A DNA stretch of 64,000 nucleotides from Icerya purchasi (taxonomy: Eukaryota > Arthropoda > Insecta > Hemiptera > Monophlebidae), in the NCBI GenBank assembly GCA_039619475.1, contig CM077116.1, positions 21,789,443 through 21,853,442 of the forward strand, read 5' to 3'. How positions within the stretch are numbered: the first letter of the stretch is position 1; each line of letters starts with the position of its first letter. The notes under the pieces were generated by a model that saw nothing but the letters and a program-made list of their open reading frames with translations, ran no database searches and had not been told where the DNA came from. A program made the translations under genes and the position numbers. Below, piece by piece: positions 11,299 to 21,216 of the stretch.

Positions 11299-12389
11299 AG
11301 AGGAGACAAGAGATCGGATAGAGAGGATGATACCGTCAGAAGTATAAGAAGGAGGTGAGAGGAGATGGCTTGAAGAACGCCTTTGGAATCAGAGACAATC
11401 AGGAATTTGTGAACTCCACTTGTAGAGGATATAAAATGAATTGCACGAAGAATTGAGATCGACTCGGACGAGAAGATAGAGCAGAAGGAAGGAAGTCTGA
11501 AGGACTCAGAGTGTAGGAACGTAGGAGACGTATACGCACCACCCACGCCCCCATCACTCTTGGAGCCATCCGAGAAGATTAAGGCATGGGAAGGAAAAGA
11601 AGAGTTCAGCAGCTGAAAGAATTCGAAGTTGACTACATTGTGATAGGAACAATTAGCTCGGACCGGAAGAGAGGAGAAATTGATGGGGTGCCATATGCTA
11701 TTAAAGTCGAAAGAAAAGTAAGGAAGACTGTTATAAGAGAAAACGTAGGGAGAAAAATTGGAAACACGAGCAGCTATATGTGATAAAATCGGAATTCTAT
11801 GAGGCGCCAAGCGCCAGTGATTTTTGATATAAAGATAGGAAGGGATAATATTGGATGACAAAATGGGGAGGCGTTTTATTAAAAATCGATAACCGAGGAG
11901 TGAACGACGAATGGAAAGAGGTTGAGTGGAAGATTCGGATAGAATCGCAGGAATAGGAGAAGATCTTAAAGCGCCAATGCATAGGCGAAGGCAGGAATTC
12001 TGAATTGCGTCAAGTTTCGAAAGGAGAGACTTGGAGGCACTGCCATAAATGAAGGAACAATAGTCGAGTTTGGACCGAATAATCGATTTATATAGAATTA
12101 ATAGAATGCACGGGTCTCCACCCCATCTAAGCGGTGATAAAGATTTGAGGAGATTAAGTCTTTTGATCGAGGAATTATAGATATAATTAATATGTTCATG
12201 AAATGTAAGGCGACTATTTAAGAAAATACCTAGATAACATATGGAATTAACAGTGGGAATAGGTGCACCAGATATGCTGATGTTTATAAAAGCACGATTA
12301 AAGGGGCGGAGAGCAAAAATTATACAGGAAGACTTGGAAGAGGAAAGAGAGAGGTGGAGTGTAGATAGAGCATTGCTAAGATGGGACAA
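11271..12389 (-). pseudogene. LINE B ORF2 middle part (RT thumb to RNase H)
   Basis: 372-codon frame that continues the RT after the FADD box. It includes GAPIPTVNSICYLGIFLNS, a thumb with ILYKSIIRSKLDYCSFIYG, then the RNase H motifs IFSDGSKSDGGVGGA and ESISILRAI, and LIVSDSKGVLQAIS. At the 5' side it overlaps the preceding frame by 14 bases, marking a frameshift near 12385. At the 3' side it runs out of frame near 11345. Confidence 0.75.
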
Positions 12390-14253
12390 TGTTTAACTCG
12401 TTGGTGGCAGAGGACAGATCATCTGAGGTGGAATAAACTAAAATGTCATCAGCAAAAAGGAGAGAGAAAGAGGGAATAGGAAGCGAAGCAATACCGAAAG
12501 AGTAAATATTAAAAAGAGTGGGGCTAAGGCAGGATCCCTGGGGAAGCCCACGATAGACGCATCTAGAGGAGGAAAGAGAAGGAGAAGATAGATAAAGAGT
12601 TCTATGTTGAAAGAGGTTGAGTATAAGAGTGATAAGAACCGGAGGGAGATTAAGAGAGAGGAGTTTGGAGCCCAGAGAAGGAAGATGCACATTATCGAAT
12701 GCAGAGCAGACATCGACAAAAGAAGCGACAGTAAATTTCTTTGATAGGAATGATTTATAGATATCTGCAAGGAAGGTACTGATGCAATCTACCGAGCTAA
12801 GCCCTTGGCGAAAACCGAACATATTAGAAGGAATTAGATTATAATGCTCAAGCCACCAAAGGAGACGGTTATTTATTAAACCTTCAAAGAGTTTGCGCAG
12901 ACATGAGGCTAGGGAGATAGGACGGAAGGAACACTGATTTTTTTTCGGAATTGGAATGACGATGAAGTCATTCCAAGACTCAGGAGTAAATCCAGAGAGT
13001 AGGAAAGAGTTGAAGATATTCAGAAGGGAGAGTAGCGAGGAAGGAGAGTGTTTTTTAAGAATAGGGAAAGAAAGACCGCCCAAACCAGGAGCAGAAGGAG
13101 AGGTTTTATTAAGGACGGACAAGAGTTCCTCGTAGCGGAAAGGAGACGTTAGGAAATGAGGTTCTGAGGAATTTGGGAGTGAAGGAATGTACGATTCCTC
13201 AAAAGTGGGGACATACGGAGGAGCAATAGAGTCCAAGAAAGAGTGAAGTTTAGGCAAAGAAGGATGGGAGAAGTGGGGACGCTCAGAAAGAGGAGATCTG
13301 AACGCTTTGGCCATTTTCCATACCTTAGAGAGAGGCGTATCTCTAGAGAAAGATGAACAAAATGATTTCCAAGAGTTCCTCTTGGCAGATTTTGAAATGT
13401 ACCGAGCTTTTGCGTTAGCTTCTTTGTGAGCTAAAAAGTTGGATATTGAGGAACAAGAACGAAAGGCTTTGAAGGTAGCGGTGCTTCTTTGGAAGGCAAC
13501 TTTACACTCTTCATTCCACCAAAGAGAGGAGGCACAAGAGGAAGAACGACCGCGCGAAAAGGAAGAAGGAGGGGAGGAAGCGGAAAGAGCAGAATATAGA
13601 GATTGAATGAAGAAGTTGTACTGGGATGACGGGTCGGGAAAATCCAGAATAAGGGGGAGTGAGGAATCCACCAAAGATCGGAATTTATTCCAATCTGTTT
13701 TGGAGAGAAGCCAGTGAGGAGCGTGCAAGGGCCTGAAAGGTTTAGAAGGAAGAGCGTTGTTGAGAGTTAGGAGAATGTGGAGATGATCACTACCAAAAGT
13801 GCCGTCGAGAGTTCTCCAGGAGCTTTCAAGACCAAGATTCGGAGATGAAAACGAGAGGTCGATTGCACTAGAAAAAGATGGATGTTTGAAGAAAGTAGGA
13901 GAACGATCGTTGTGGAGAAAAAGATTATGGTTTAGGATGAGATTTTCCAGAGTCACACCGTTAGGATTGCGCCCTGTGCAGCCCCACATAGGAGAGTGCG
14001 CATTCCAGTCTCCACCAATAATAAATGGATCAGATAGGGATGAAAGGAATGAAGGCAAAGGAAGACTAGAGACGCTGGAGTTGGGAGGGATGTACACGCA
14101 AGCAATATGTAAAGGATTCGGGAGAAGATTTTCAAGTGAAATGTGGATCATGTTAGAGTGGTTGGGAAGGGGCGGAGGAAGAAATGGGATATTGTGGGTG
14201 TGATAGGATAGATCGTGTCTAATTAAAATCGCAACGCCACCATACCCATCCAT
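12376..14253 (-). pseudogene. LINE B ORF2 N-terminal part (endonuclease and RT)
   Basis: 625 open codons from ATG 14253, but the true frame extends upstream with no ATG through LQWNCRSLRANKLS and LLTETWL to about 14540. These are the first endonuclease motifs. Inside are GGDWNAHSPMWG, AIDLSFSSPNLG and SDHLHILL (APE endonuclease). RT motifs follow: FRPISLASCLRKLFE, FGFRQGLSS, VASFVDVCSAFDNVHL (12690-12724), GLPQGSCLSPTLFNIY and LLFADDILVYS (12445-12475). Catalytic aspartates are present. It ends by frameshift near 12385. The product would nick DNA and reverse transcribe the element RNA. Confidence 0.8.
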
Positions 14254-14975
14254 ACGGTCAGATCGAACTAGAGAATAACCTTTGAAATCAAGAGATGAGG
14301 AGGATTTAAGCCAAGTTTCAGTTAACAGCGCTACACGGATATTGTAGAAGTCTAATAGACATTCTACACTTAGTTTATTAGCTCGTAAGCTGCGGCAATT
14401 CCATTGAAGGATGTTTAAGGTGTAGGCTTCCTTCCGATATATTGTTAAACCAGAGACGGGAGAAATACCTGCACGAACTGGGTTGACGACCAGTTTGCAT
14501 GAAGGAAAAATGGAATAAAATTCGAACTGAGGAAAGTTTTGAATTGATGATTAATGAGCGAACAGTTATCCTTGGCGAAACGGAGGCAAAAGAAAGAAGG
14601 AGAAATAAGAGTAACAAGTATAGAATGGGATGCTGGAAGATGGTCAAAAAGGAGAAAGAAAGAACAAAGGATGAAAGAGGTGGTCTAGTTGAAATGAACG
14701 TGATTGGATAGGAAGGCTGAAAGATTATCAAGGAATGAGGAAGAGGAGGATATGTTAAAGGAGGCAAGGAGTTCCATGATAGCTGCGGAAATATGGGAGA
14801 CAACAAAGGAAGAATCGTTTAGAGAGGAATTAGGAGAAAAACTAGGAGGAACTGGTAAGGGACTGGAAGATATAGAGGGATTGGATTGGGGGGAGACGTC
14901 ATGATTCAGTGCGCAACCAGTAGATGGTAAACGAGAGTAAAGGGATGGAACGAAAGGAAATTGAGGAGAAGGCTT

Positions 14976-16328
14976 TCAGTAGGATTTGGGTTTGGAAATT
15001 TTGTGGAAAGTGGGGGATTTAGGACGTGGAAGAGAGGGGAATTTAGAAGCTTTTGGGGAGACGTTTGAAGAGGAAATAGGGGCTGCGGCGCGATTAGCAT
15101 AAGAGAAGGCTGGAGAGGCGGAACTGGAGGATTTAACTTTAACGGCTTCGTGAAAAGAGATGTTCTCGAAAGCCATGATTCTTTTTATGTCCTTCTGCCG
15201 CTGCCATTCGGGACAGGCTCGATCGGAAGCGCTGTGACTACCTTTGCAGTTGCGACAAAAAGGAGGCTCCTGGAGATTTGTACAATCAGAGAAAGAATGT
15301 TTAGAGAAACAATGGGAACATGAGGGAAGAGAGCTGCGGCAATGGCGTGCAATGTGCCCGAAAAGAAAGCAATTAGAGCATTGGGTGGGAGAACGGATAC
15401 TTGGGGACACTGTAAAACGAAGTTTGTAAATGGATTCAAACTCAGGAAGAGAGGATTTGGCAAATTTTAATTCGACACTTCTGGTGGGAACTTTTGTTCC
15501 ATCGGAAGAGCGAAGGATGCGACGAATAGATACTATAGCGGTAGACGTAACAAGCCCTTCTTTAATTTCCTCAACAGAGAACGAAGGATGAACTCCAGAA
15601 ATAACACCAATTCTGTATAGAGCATTATGGGGAATGAAAGCTTTCAGCTCGTTAGAATTGAAGAAGGAGCGATTGTTTAGGAAGTCGTTGGCGGTGAAAA
15701 TGGAGGGGAAGACAACAGAGATACGCCCTCTACCCTGAGGGGTAATGTCAGAGAAGGAGGTGGAAATTTTGCTGATGAGCCTGGCCAGCGCAAGCGGGTG
15801 GAAATTTCCAATGTTTTTATTGTCAGAGGTGTTCTCAACGAAAACTTTGAATGGTCCTGGGTATTTGGACGGAAAAGTGTTTTCAAAAGTATCGTGATTA
15901 TGATCGGAGTTAATAGTGTTGCTGTTATTATTATTGTTACTGTTATTATCGTTATTGTTACTACTATTATAACTGCTGTTATTATTAATATTATTATTAT
16001 CATTATTGTTATTGTTATTGTCATTACTATTATTATTATTAATATTATTATTATTATTATTATTATTATTTTTACTATTATTATCGATAATATAATTCTC
16101 GACAGCTGTATTAGGACTGTTGTTAGGATTATTTAAAGTGGCAAGATTAGGTGAATCGGGTCGAGATAGCCGCAGATCCTTGCTTGGCAAAACCGCGGAC
16201 GGCGAAAGAGGGCCGGACGGTTTGCGCTTGCCGACAGCGTCAACCTCCATCAAGTTTAGCGAAACATTCGGTTTCGCTTTTAAATCTTTGGAGGAGGCCG
16301 CTGGGCGGCCCCCACTAGACGAGCTCAT
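14976..16328 (-). CDS. LINE B ORF1 protein (Asn-rich, three zinc knuckles)
   Basis: Intact 450-codon frame, start ATG at 16328. Residues about 76-141 are almost pure asparagine with interspersed Ser, Asp and Ile, encoded by ATT/GTT repeats on the plus strand at 15905-16100. A gag-like region follows (FHPLALARLISKIS, then VSIRRILRSSDGTKVPTRS). Around residues 317-376 lie three Cys/His clusters: CSNCFLFGHIARHC, CSHCFSKHSFSDC and CRNCKGSHSASDRAC. These are the nucleic-acid-binding knuckles of LINE ORF1 proteins. It ends KISKPKSY-stop. Being uninterrupted, it supports a fairly young insertion. The decayed copy at 24080-25767 shares its PLALARLI and AFENISFHEA motifs. Confidence 0.8.
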   Translation of the reverse strand: MSSSSGGRPAASSKDLKAKPNVSLNLMEVDAVGKRKPSGPLSPSAVLPSKDLRLSRPDSPNLATLNNPNNSPNTAVENYIIDNNSKNNNNNNNNNINNNNSNDNNNNNNDNNNINNNSSYNSSNNNDNNSNNNNNSNTINSDHNHDTFENTFPSKYPGPFKVFVENTSDNKNIGNFHPLALARLISKISTSFSDITPQGRGRISVVFPSIFTANDFLNNRSFFNSNELKAFIPHNALYRIGVISGVHPSFSVEEIKEGLVTSTAIVSIRRILRSSDGTKVPTRSVELKFAKSSLPEFESIYKLRFTVSPSIRSPTQCSNCFLFGHIARHCRSSLPSCSHCFSKHSFSDCTNLQEPPFCRNCKGSHSASDRACPEWQRQKDIKRIMAFENISFHEAVKVKSSSSASPAFSYANRAAAPISSSNVSPKASKFPSLPRPKSPTFHKISKPKSY

Positions 16329-16627
16329 CGATCAACTGGCTTAAAAAGAGAGAGGAAAATAAATAATAATAATAAAAAAAATAAAAAAAATAAATAAAAA
16401 CGAAGTGAATTTAAACGAACTGAATTATTAAAATGTAGAAGCAAAAAGAAACGTAACATAAAACGATATTGGTTACTAAGTAAAAGTGGCAGCGAAGAAA
16501 CCGAAATTATTTGTCTAAATAGATAACAATGAAGCGATCTCACCGGTCTGCCGAAACAACTGATTACCGAGCTGATAACGGGAACGCGAACGCACACGAG
16601 ATAACGATTCAAACACGATAAAGACTT

Positions 16628-16637
16628 ACAGGAACTA
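16628..16637. repeat. Target-site duplication of LINE B, right copy
   Basis: ACAGGAACTA, identical to 10609-10618. Confidence 0.85.
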
Positions 16638-16960
16638 CAACAGGGGCATGTAGATGATTTTCAATAATGTAGCGGAAAATATCTTCTTTCTTTTACATTA
16701 GTGGGAATGATTATTTTGAGTGTGACTGGTTGGTGATGTATAGGTGCTAAGTGTGTAGTCATAAGAAGTTACTGTACTAAATTAAGTAAATTACAATAGT
16801 GATAAGAAATATTATTTTAGATGTATTGAAATGTTATTAGTAAATTGTAAATTTATGTCAAATAAACGATAATGAGGGTGACGGGAACTCACGAAACGGG
16901 CAAAATTGCCTTGTGAGACCCACAACTTTCTTATTTAAAAATAAAAAAAAAAAAAAAAAC
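16638..16960 (+). mobile_element. LINE A 3' UTR and poly-A tail
   Basis: Continuation of LINE A after LINE B. Near the end is a stem-loop: CTCAC (16888-16892) pairs with GTGAG (16913-16917), and inside it GGCAA (16899-16903) pairs with TTGCC (16906-16910). A poly-A tract (about 16942-16959) follows, then BEL pol resumes. A similarly placed stem-loop precedes the poly-A of the fragment ending at 46491. Confidence 0.7.
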
Positions 16961-17909
16961 GCGCTATTCGTTGTTAATCCGCATCGAAAAATCGTTCAAA
17001 CCAGAAATTAAAACTGAGTATATAAAATTTATGCGAGAATACTTAGAATTAGGTCATATGGAACCTGTCAAACCTATACTAGATAATTGTAAAGTGGTAT
17101 ATTGTATTCCACGTCGTGAGGTTCTTCGTCTTTCTAGTACGACTACAAAACTTCGTGTTGTGTTTAATGCGTCCAGAAAATCAGACTCAGGACTTTCATT
17201 AAATGACTTGCTTGCTACAGGTCCGAAAATTCAATCCGTTTTATTCGATCTACTCATTAAATTTCGTTTTCATAAATTCGCCTTTGTAGCCGGTGTAGAG
17301 AAAATATACCGTCAGGTTCTCATACATCTAGAAAATCGCGACTTGCAAAAAATCATTTGGCGGGAATCGACTAAAGAACCCATTCAAGAGTTTCGGTTAA
17401 CTACAGTGACATACGGAACCGTGTCTGCCTCGTTCTTAGCGCAACAGTGTTTGAGCATATTAAGCGAGAATATCCAAGAATCAGATCCTGAAGCTTTACG
17501 AGACTTGAGAGAAGATTTTTATATGGACGATCTTCTAACGGGAGGAAATAATTTGGATTCGGTAATGCATCTATAAAAATCTATACATGCTACTCTGGAG
17601 AATGCTTATTTTTTTCTTCGTAAATACAAGAGCAATTCTGCGATATTTTTAAATTCGTTGAAACCTTCGCTCGTTGAAATCACACAGAACTTTGAATTTT
17701 CTGAAAACAGCATACACGTTTTAGGATTAACTTGGAACCCTCTGGATGACGTATTTCAAATAAGGATAAACTTAAACACATTACCGGAGCTTATTACCAA
17801 ACGAATTCTATTGAGTGAAATAAGTCGCATTTTTGATCCGTTAGGTTTGGCGTCACTAGTTACCGTTAATTCGAAAATTTTTCTTCAAGGTTTGTGGGAC
17901 TCGGACTAA
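16961..17909 (+). pseudogene. pol: BEL/Pao reverse transcriptase remnant
   Basis: Resumes immediately after the LINE A poly-A with RYSLLIRIEKSF, then FMREYLELGHMEPV, a start typical of Pao RT. It has TTTKLRVVFNAS and GLSLNDLLATGPKIQ. The palm motif reads VAGVEKIYRQV, with Gly where relatives have catalytic Asp. The YMDDLLTG box near 17520-17545 is intact. A TAA at 17574-17576 and another stop at 17907-17909 interrupt it. HVLGLTWNPLDD near 17715 and SRIFDPLGL near 17825 are standard BEL motifs beyond the palm. Confidence 0.8.
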
Positions 17910-18673
17910 ATTGGGACGAACCAATTCCAGAACGGTTTAGTCAAAAGTTTCGTTCGTATTATAATGAATTAGCTCATTTAAAGGATTTTAAAATTGCACG
18001 CACCTTTTCATCTCTTAGTAAATGTGAAGATCGTTTAATTGAGTTCTGTGGTGCCAACGAAAAGGCATACTGTGCTGCAATTTTCCTCGTTAGCTTTGAC
18101 GATTCGCACGAATCATCTTCCAGGTTAATTTGCGCTAAAACTCGTGTTGCTCCGATTAAGCAAATAACTATACCTTGTCTCGAACTGCAACGCGCATTAT
18201 TATTATCAAAATTAATAGTTCGAGTTTCGCGTAGTTTAAAAGTTAATTCGAGAAATATTTTTTTATTCTCTCATTCTACAGTCGTATTGAACTGGTCAAA
18301 CCATCCGCTCGAAAGATGGAACCAATTCGTGGAAAATCGTGTTTCCAGCATTTCGAAATTAGCTTCAGTAGACCGTTGGTTTTATGTGAATACACGCGAA
18401 AACCATGCTGATTTAGGTACAAGAGGAATTTCTCCGTCTAAATTTTTAAATAACGTCTTGTGGCTACAAGGACCTAGTTTTATTAAAGATCATAGTGATT
18501 TTTATGCACTTAAATTAAATACTAAAACAGAAGTCGATCGATTATATCGAATTAACCAAGTGTGCACTAATACAGTTAACGTTAATAAGCCAACTTTATG
18601 TTTCGAAAATTTTACTTCGTACTCGAAAGTTTTGAGCGTTATCGGTTATTTATTAAGATTTTATTCGAATTGA
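17894..18673 (+). pseudogene. pol: BEL/Pao RNase H region
   Basis: Frame-shifted relative to the RT. It contains AYCAAIFLVSF near 18066, then ITIPCLELQRALLLSKL near 18165, HSTVVLNWSNHP near 18275 (relatives have Asp at the first position, here His) and ENHADLGTRGISPS near 18400. The catalytic change and a stop at 18671-18673 indicate it is inactive. Confidence 0.75.
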
Positions 18674-20066
18674 AAAGTAGCACCTGACAAACGAATTAAG
18701 TCAAGTATATTGTCAGTTGCTGAAAGAAAGCATAATTCTCAATTAGTATCCTTCGCAACGGAAATTCATTCATTAAAAGTATTTGGCAATCTAGTCAAAA
18801 ACAGCTCGTTGAAACGGTTATGTTCCTTTTTGGACGAAAATAATATTCTACGTGTAGGCGGTCGGTTAATGCGTTCCGATTTGTCCGTCAACGTAAAACA
18901 TCCGATTATCCTTTCGTCAAAAAGTCACATTTTTAAATTATACATTCGATTTATACATGAAACTTTTTTTATGCTACTAGTACATTCGCCGTTAATTTCA
19001 TAAAGTCGCGTTTCTGGGTAACTGATGGATTAAACAAAACTGTAAAGAAAATCCTATTTCAGCGTGTGATATGTACCGGCTTTAAAGGAGTCACTATGGA
19101 GCAAATAATGGGTCAGTTTCCAAAGGAGCGCATTTTTCGAGGCCGTTTGATTTTGTAGGGACCGATTTTTGTGGTCCGTTCACAATAAAGTGTATCGCTC
19201 ATCGTTCTCATAAATTTGGAAAATGCTATGCCGCTTTTTTAATTTGCTTAGTAACACGAGCCGTTCATGTCGAAATCGTTTCGGATTTATCGAGCGCAAA
19301 ATTTTTGGATAGTTTCAGTCGTTTTATTGCACGAAAAGGCACACCTACTCGTGTACGTTCTGACAACGCTACAAATTTTGTCAGCGCGAAAAATCAATTG
19401 CGTTCAAATACTGAAGACTCGCTGAATTTTTTTAGTTTCCATGGAATAGAATGTGTTTTTATACCGCCTCGTAACCCACATCACGGAGGCATTTGAGAAG
19501 CTGCTATCCGTATAAGAAAGTATCATCTGAATCGAGCAACCAAAAATTCAACTATGTCCTATGAAGATCATTCTACGATCTTTGCCGCAATAGAATCGAT
19601 TTTGAATAGTCGACCTATTTAATATAAAGTTCATACGGATGACGGTCCGGCGATTTTAACCCCTTCGCATTTTTTGATTGGTAAACCTTTAATTTCTGAA
19701 ACTATGGATTCTGATCCAATTGTTCTACCTGAATCAATAGATTTAATCGAATTATGGAAATCCCATAGAGCCGAGTTAAACTCATTCTGGCACAATTGGG
19801 TAAAGGATTACTTAAATGACTTACAAGTTCGTACCAAATGGTTTACTCGGTAAAATAATCTAAAAGTTGGAGATGTATTATTAATTAAAAATGATAAATT
19901 ACGTCCCGGTGACTGGAACATGGGCGTAGTAGTCACGACTTACCCTAATCCAAATGGTGACGTTCGTGACGTGGATGTCAAATCTCAAACTGGAATCAAG
20001 CGTAGATCTATCTCCAGATTGGTTCGTTTACTTAATGATGAGCCCAAGCTCATGGGGAGGGGAGTA
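18674..20066 (+). pseudogene. pol: BEL/Pao integrase remnant
   Basis: Starts with the zinc-binding region (ILRVGGRLMRSDL, KHPIIL; 18846-18915). Several frames then give the DDE core: FDFVGTDFCGPF near 19150, RVRSDNATNFVSA near 19355 and AIESILNSRPI near 19588. At least one shift (about 19000) and in-frame stops near 19496, 19620 and 19852 inactivate it. The C-terminal DUF5641-like part (KVGDVLLIKND, RPGDWNMG) ends just before the 3' LTR. No envelope frame follows. Confidence 0.75.
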
Positions 20067-20068
20067 TG

Positions 20069-20475
20069 TTAATAAATATTAAGTTAATATTTAATAATTT
20101 TATTATTTCTTGCGTATTCTCGTTCGTAGGTTTATGTTATTTTATTCAGCCAGATGTTTTGTTTTGAAATTCTAAGAAAAACCAGGAATCGGTTTCGTTA
20201 TGTAAACAAAATTACTCGCTAGCTCTCGTTAACGTGTTGTTCATCTTCGATAGTCGCCATTTGTACGTCCGGTTGATTATGTCGCTTCGATATACGTTTT
20301 TGGCGTGTCGGCTTTTTGTATTTTCGTATTCCGTTATTTTGCTGTAATTATTTCGTTACTACCATCTTTAAAATTATTTTAGAAACAGTCGACTTTTAAG
20401 ACTTATTCAATCGTATTCAGTTAATATACAATTCATTAATTGACCGGTAAAATATCATTCAAAAACATAATTTGG
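20069..20475 (+). repeat. BEL/Pao 3' LTR
   Basis: Matches the 5' LTR as described. It may extend to 20504 (GGTCCTCCGG...AATATCATG) just before the host ATGTTTT. Confidence 0.75.
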
Positions 20476-20504
20476 TCCTCCGGAATATAAAGGAAAATAT
20501 CATG

Positions 20505-21216
20505 ATGTTTTCTGTATATTTCTTTAAAATTATTTGTTCCCATCTTAGATTTCACAGAAGTCGTGAAGGCGTAGTTTTGGAACTGGAAATTTAGTAACAT
20601 TTAATTCAGTGAACCCAGAAGTCCTTGCGATCTGGAGGATTCAAATTTTGAAAAGTAAAGACGGTGTGGAGCCGAATTCTACTGGCCGGAACGGCGCAAA
20701 GAAATAATAAACACAAATTCATTTTAGTGACCCCGCAATCTAGGACCCGATATAAAATTACGATTCGTTTTATTGGCTTTCCGGAAGGAACGATTCATTT
20801 TAATATCGACACTAAAATCCTAATACTTTTAGTTTTCGAGTATCGGAAATGTAAAGCATCATCAGCAGATGACTGATCGTCCAAAAACGATCAACTAATC
20901 ATTAGATTAAATAATTAAATTCCATAAATCAAAGACAAACATTAAGAACAATTCTGAAAATTATAGGACTTACGTTAAATCGATCTAACTATAAACGACG
21001 TTAAAAATAAAACATTGACAAACAATACTCATTAACAGTGTAGCCAAATTGTTCACTTTTAATAGAATCGCAACTAGTTTATCTATAACACTAAATATAA
21101 TTTATTTTTACGTTAATTTAATCATTGATGCATATGAATTACATATGTATTGTGCATGTAAATATAGAAAATAAATTCTATAATACATTCTTTTTTCTTT
21201 AGAGATAAGTTGAAGT
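20505..21216 (+). repeat. OR upstream module, copy 2, 3' part
   Basis: Matches 3122-3834. I count about 22 differences in the first 430 bases (about 5%) but only about 2 in the last 300 (under 1%). The acceptor-like TTTCTTTAG before the start codon is conserved. Confidence 0.8.

Larger units (their letters stand above)
10619..16627 (-). mobile_element. LINE B: near full-length RNase H-type non-LTR retrotransposon
   Basis: About 6 kb on the minus strand. It begins on the plus strand with a poly-T of 20 (the poly-A tail) at 10619-10638 and is flanked by ACAGGAACTA. On the minus strand it carries a 5' UTR (about 16627-16329), ORF1 with zinc knuckles, and ORF2 with endonuclease, RT and RNase H. 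The 3' end has the tail GCCGCTGGCGCGCCCAGG shared by other copies in the window. ORF2 is broken by at least two frameshifts. RNase H plus APE endonuclease places it in the I/R1/LOA-like group; I cannot fix the clade. Confidence 0.88.
5303..20504 (+). mobile_element. BEL/Pao LTR retrotransposon, degenerate, with nested LINEs
   Basis: Gene order is LTR, gag, protease, RT, RNase H, integrase, LTR, with no envelope gene before the 3' LTR. The host sequence ATGTTTT occurs at both outer edges (5302-5308 and 20505-20511), consistent with a 5-7 bp target duplication, though the exact LTR ends are ambiguous. About 9 kb of LINE DNA (about 7905-16960) splits pol between protease and RT. Every coding segment has stops or shifts, so the copy is dead. 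The LTRs differ at about 10% of sites, so the insertion is not recent. Confidence 0.85.

Noticed and set aside
15798..16136. 112-codon Ile/Val-rich frame on the plus strand
   Set aside because: It is the antisense shadow of the Asn-rich repeat in LINE B ORF1.
5303..20504. Endogenous retrovirus with envelope
   Set aside because: No envelope frame lies between integrase and 3' LTR; domain order and motifs are BEL/Pao retrotransposon.
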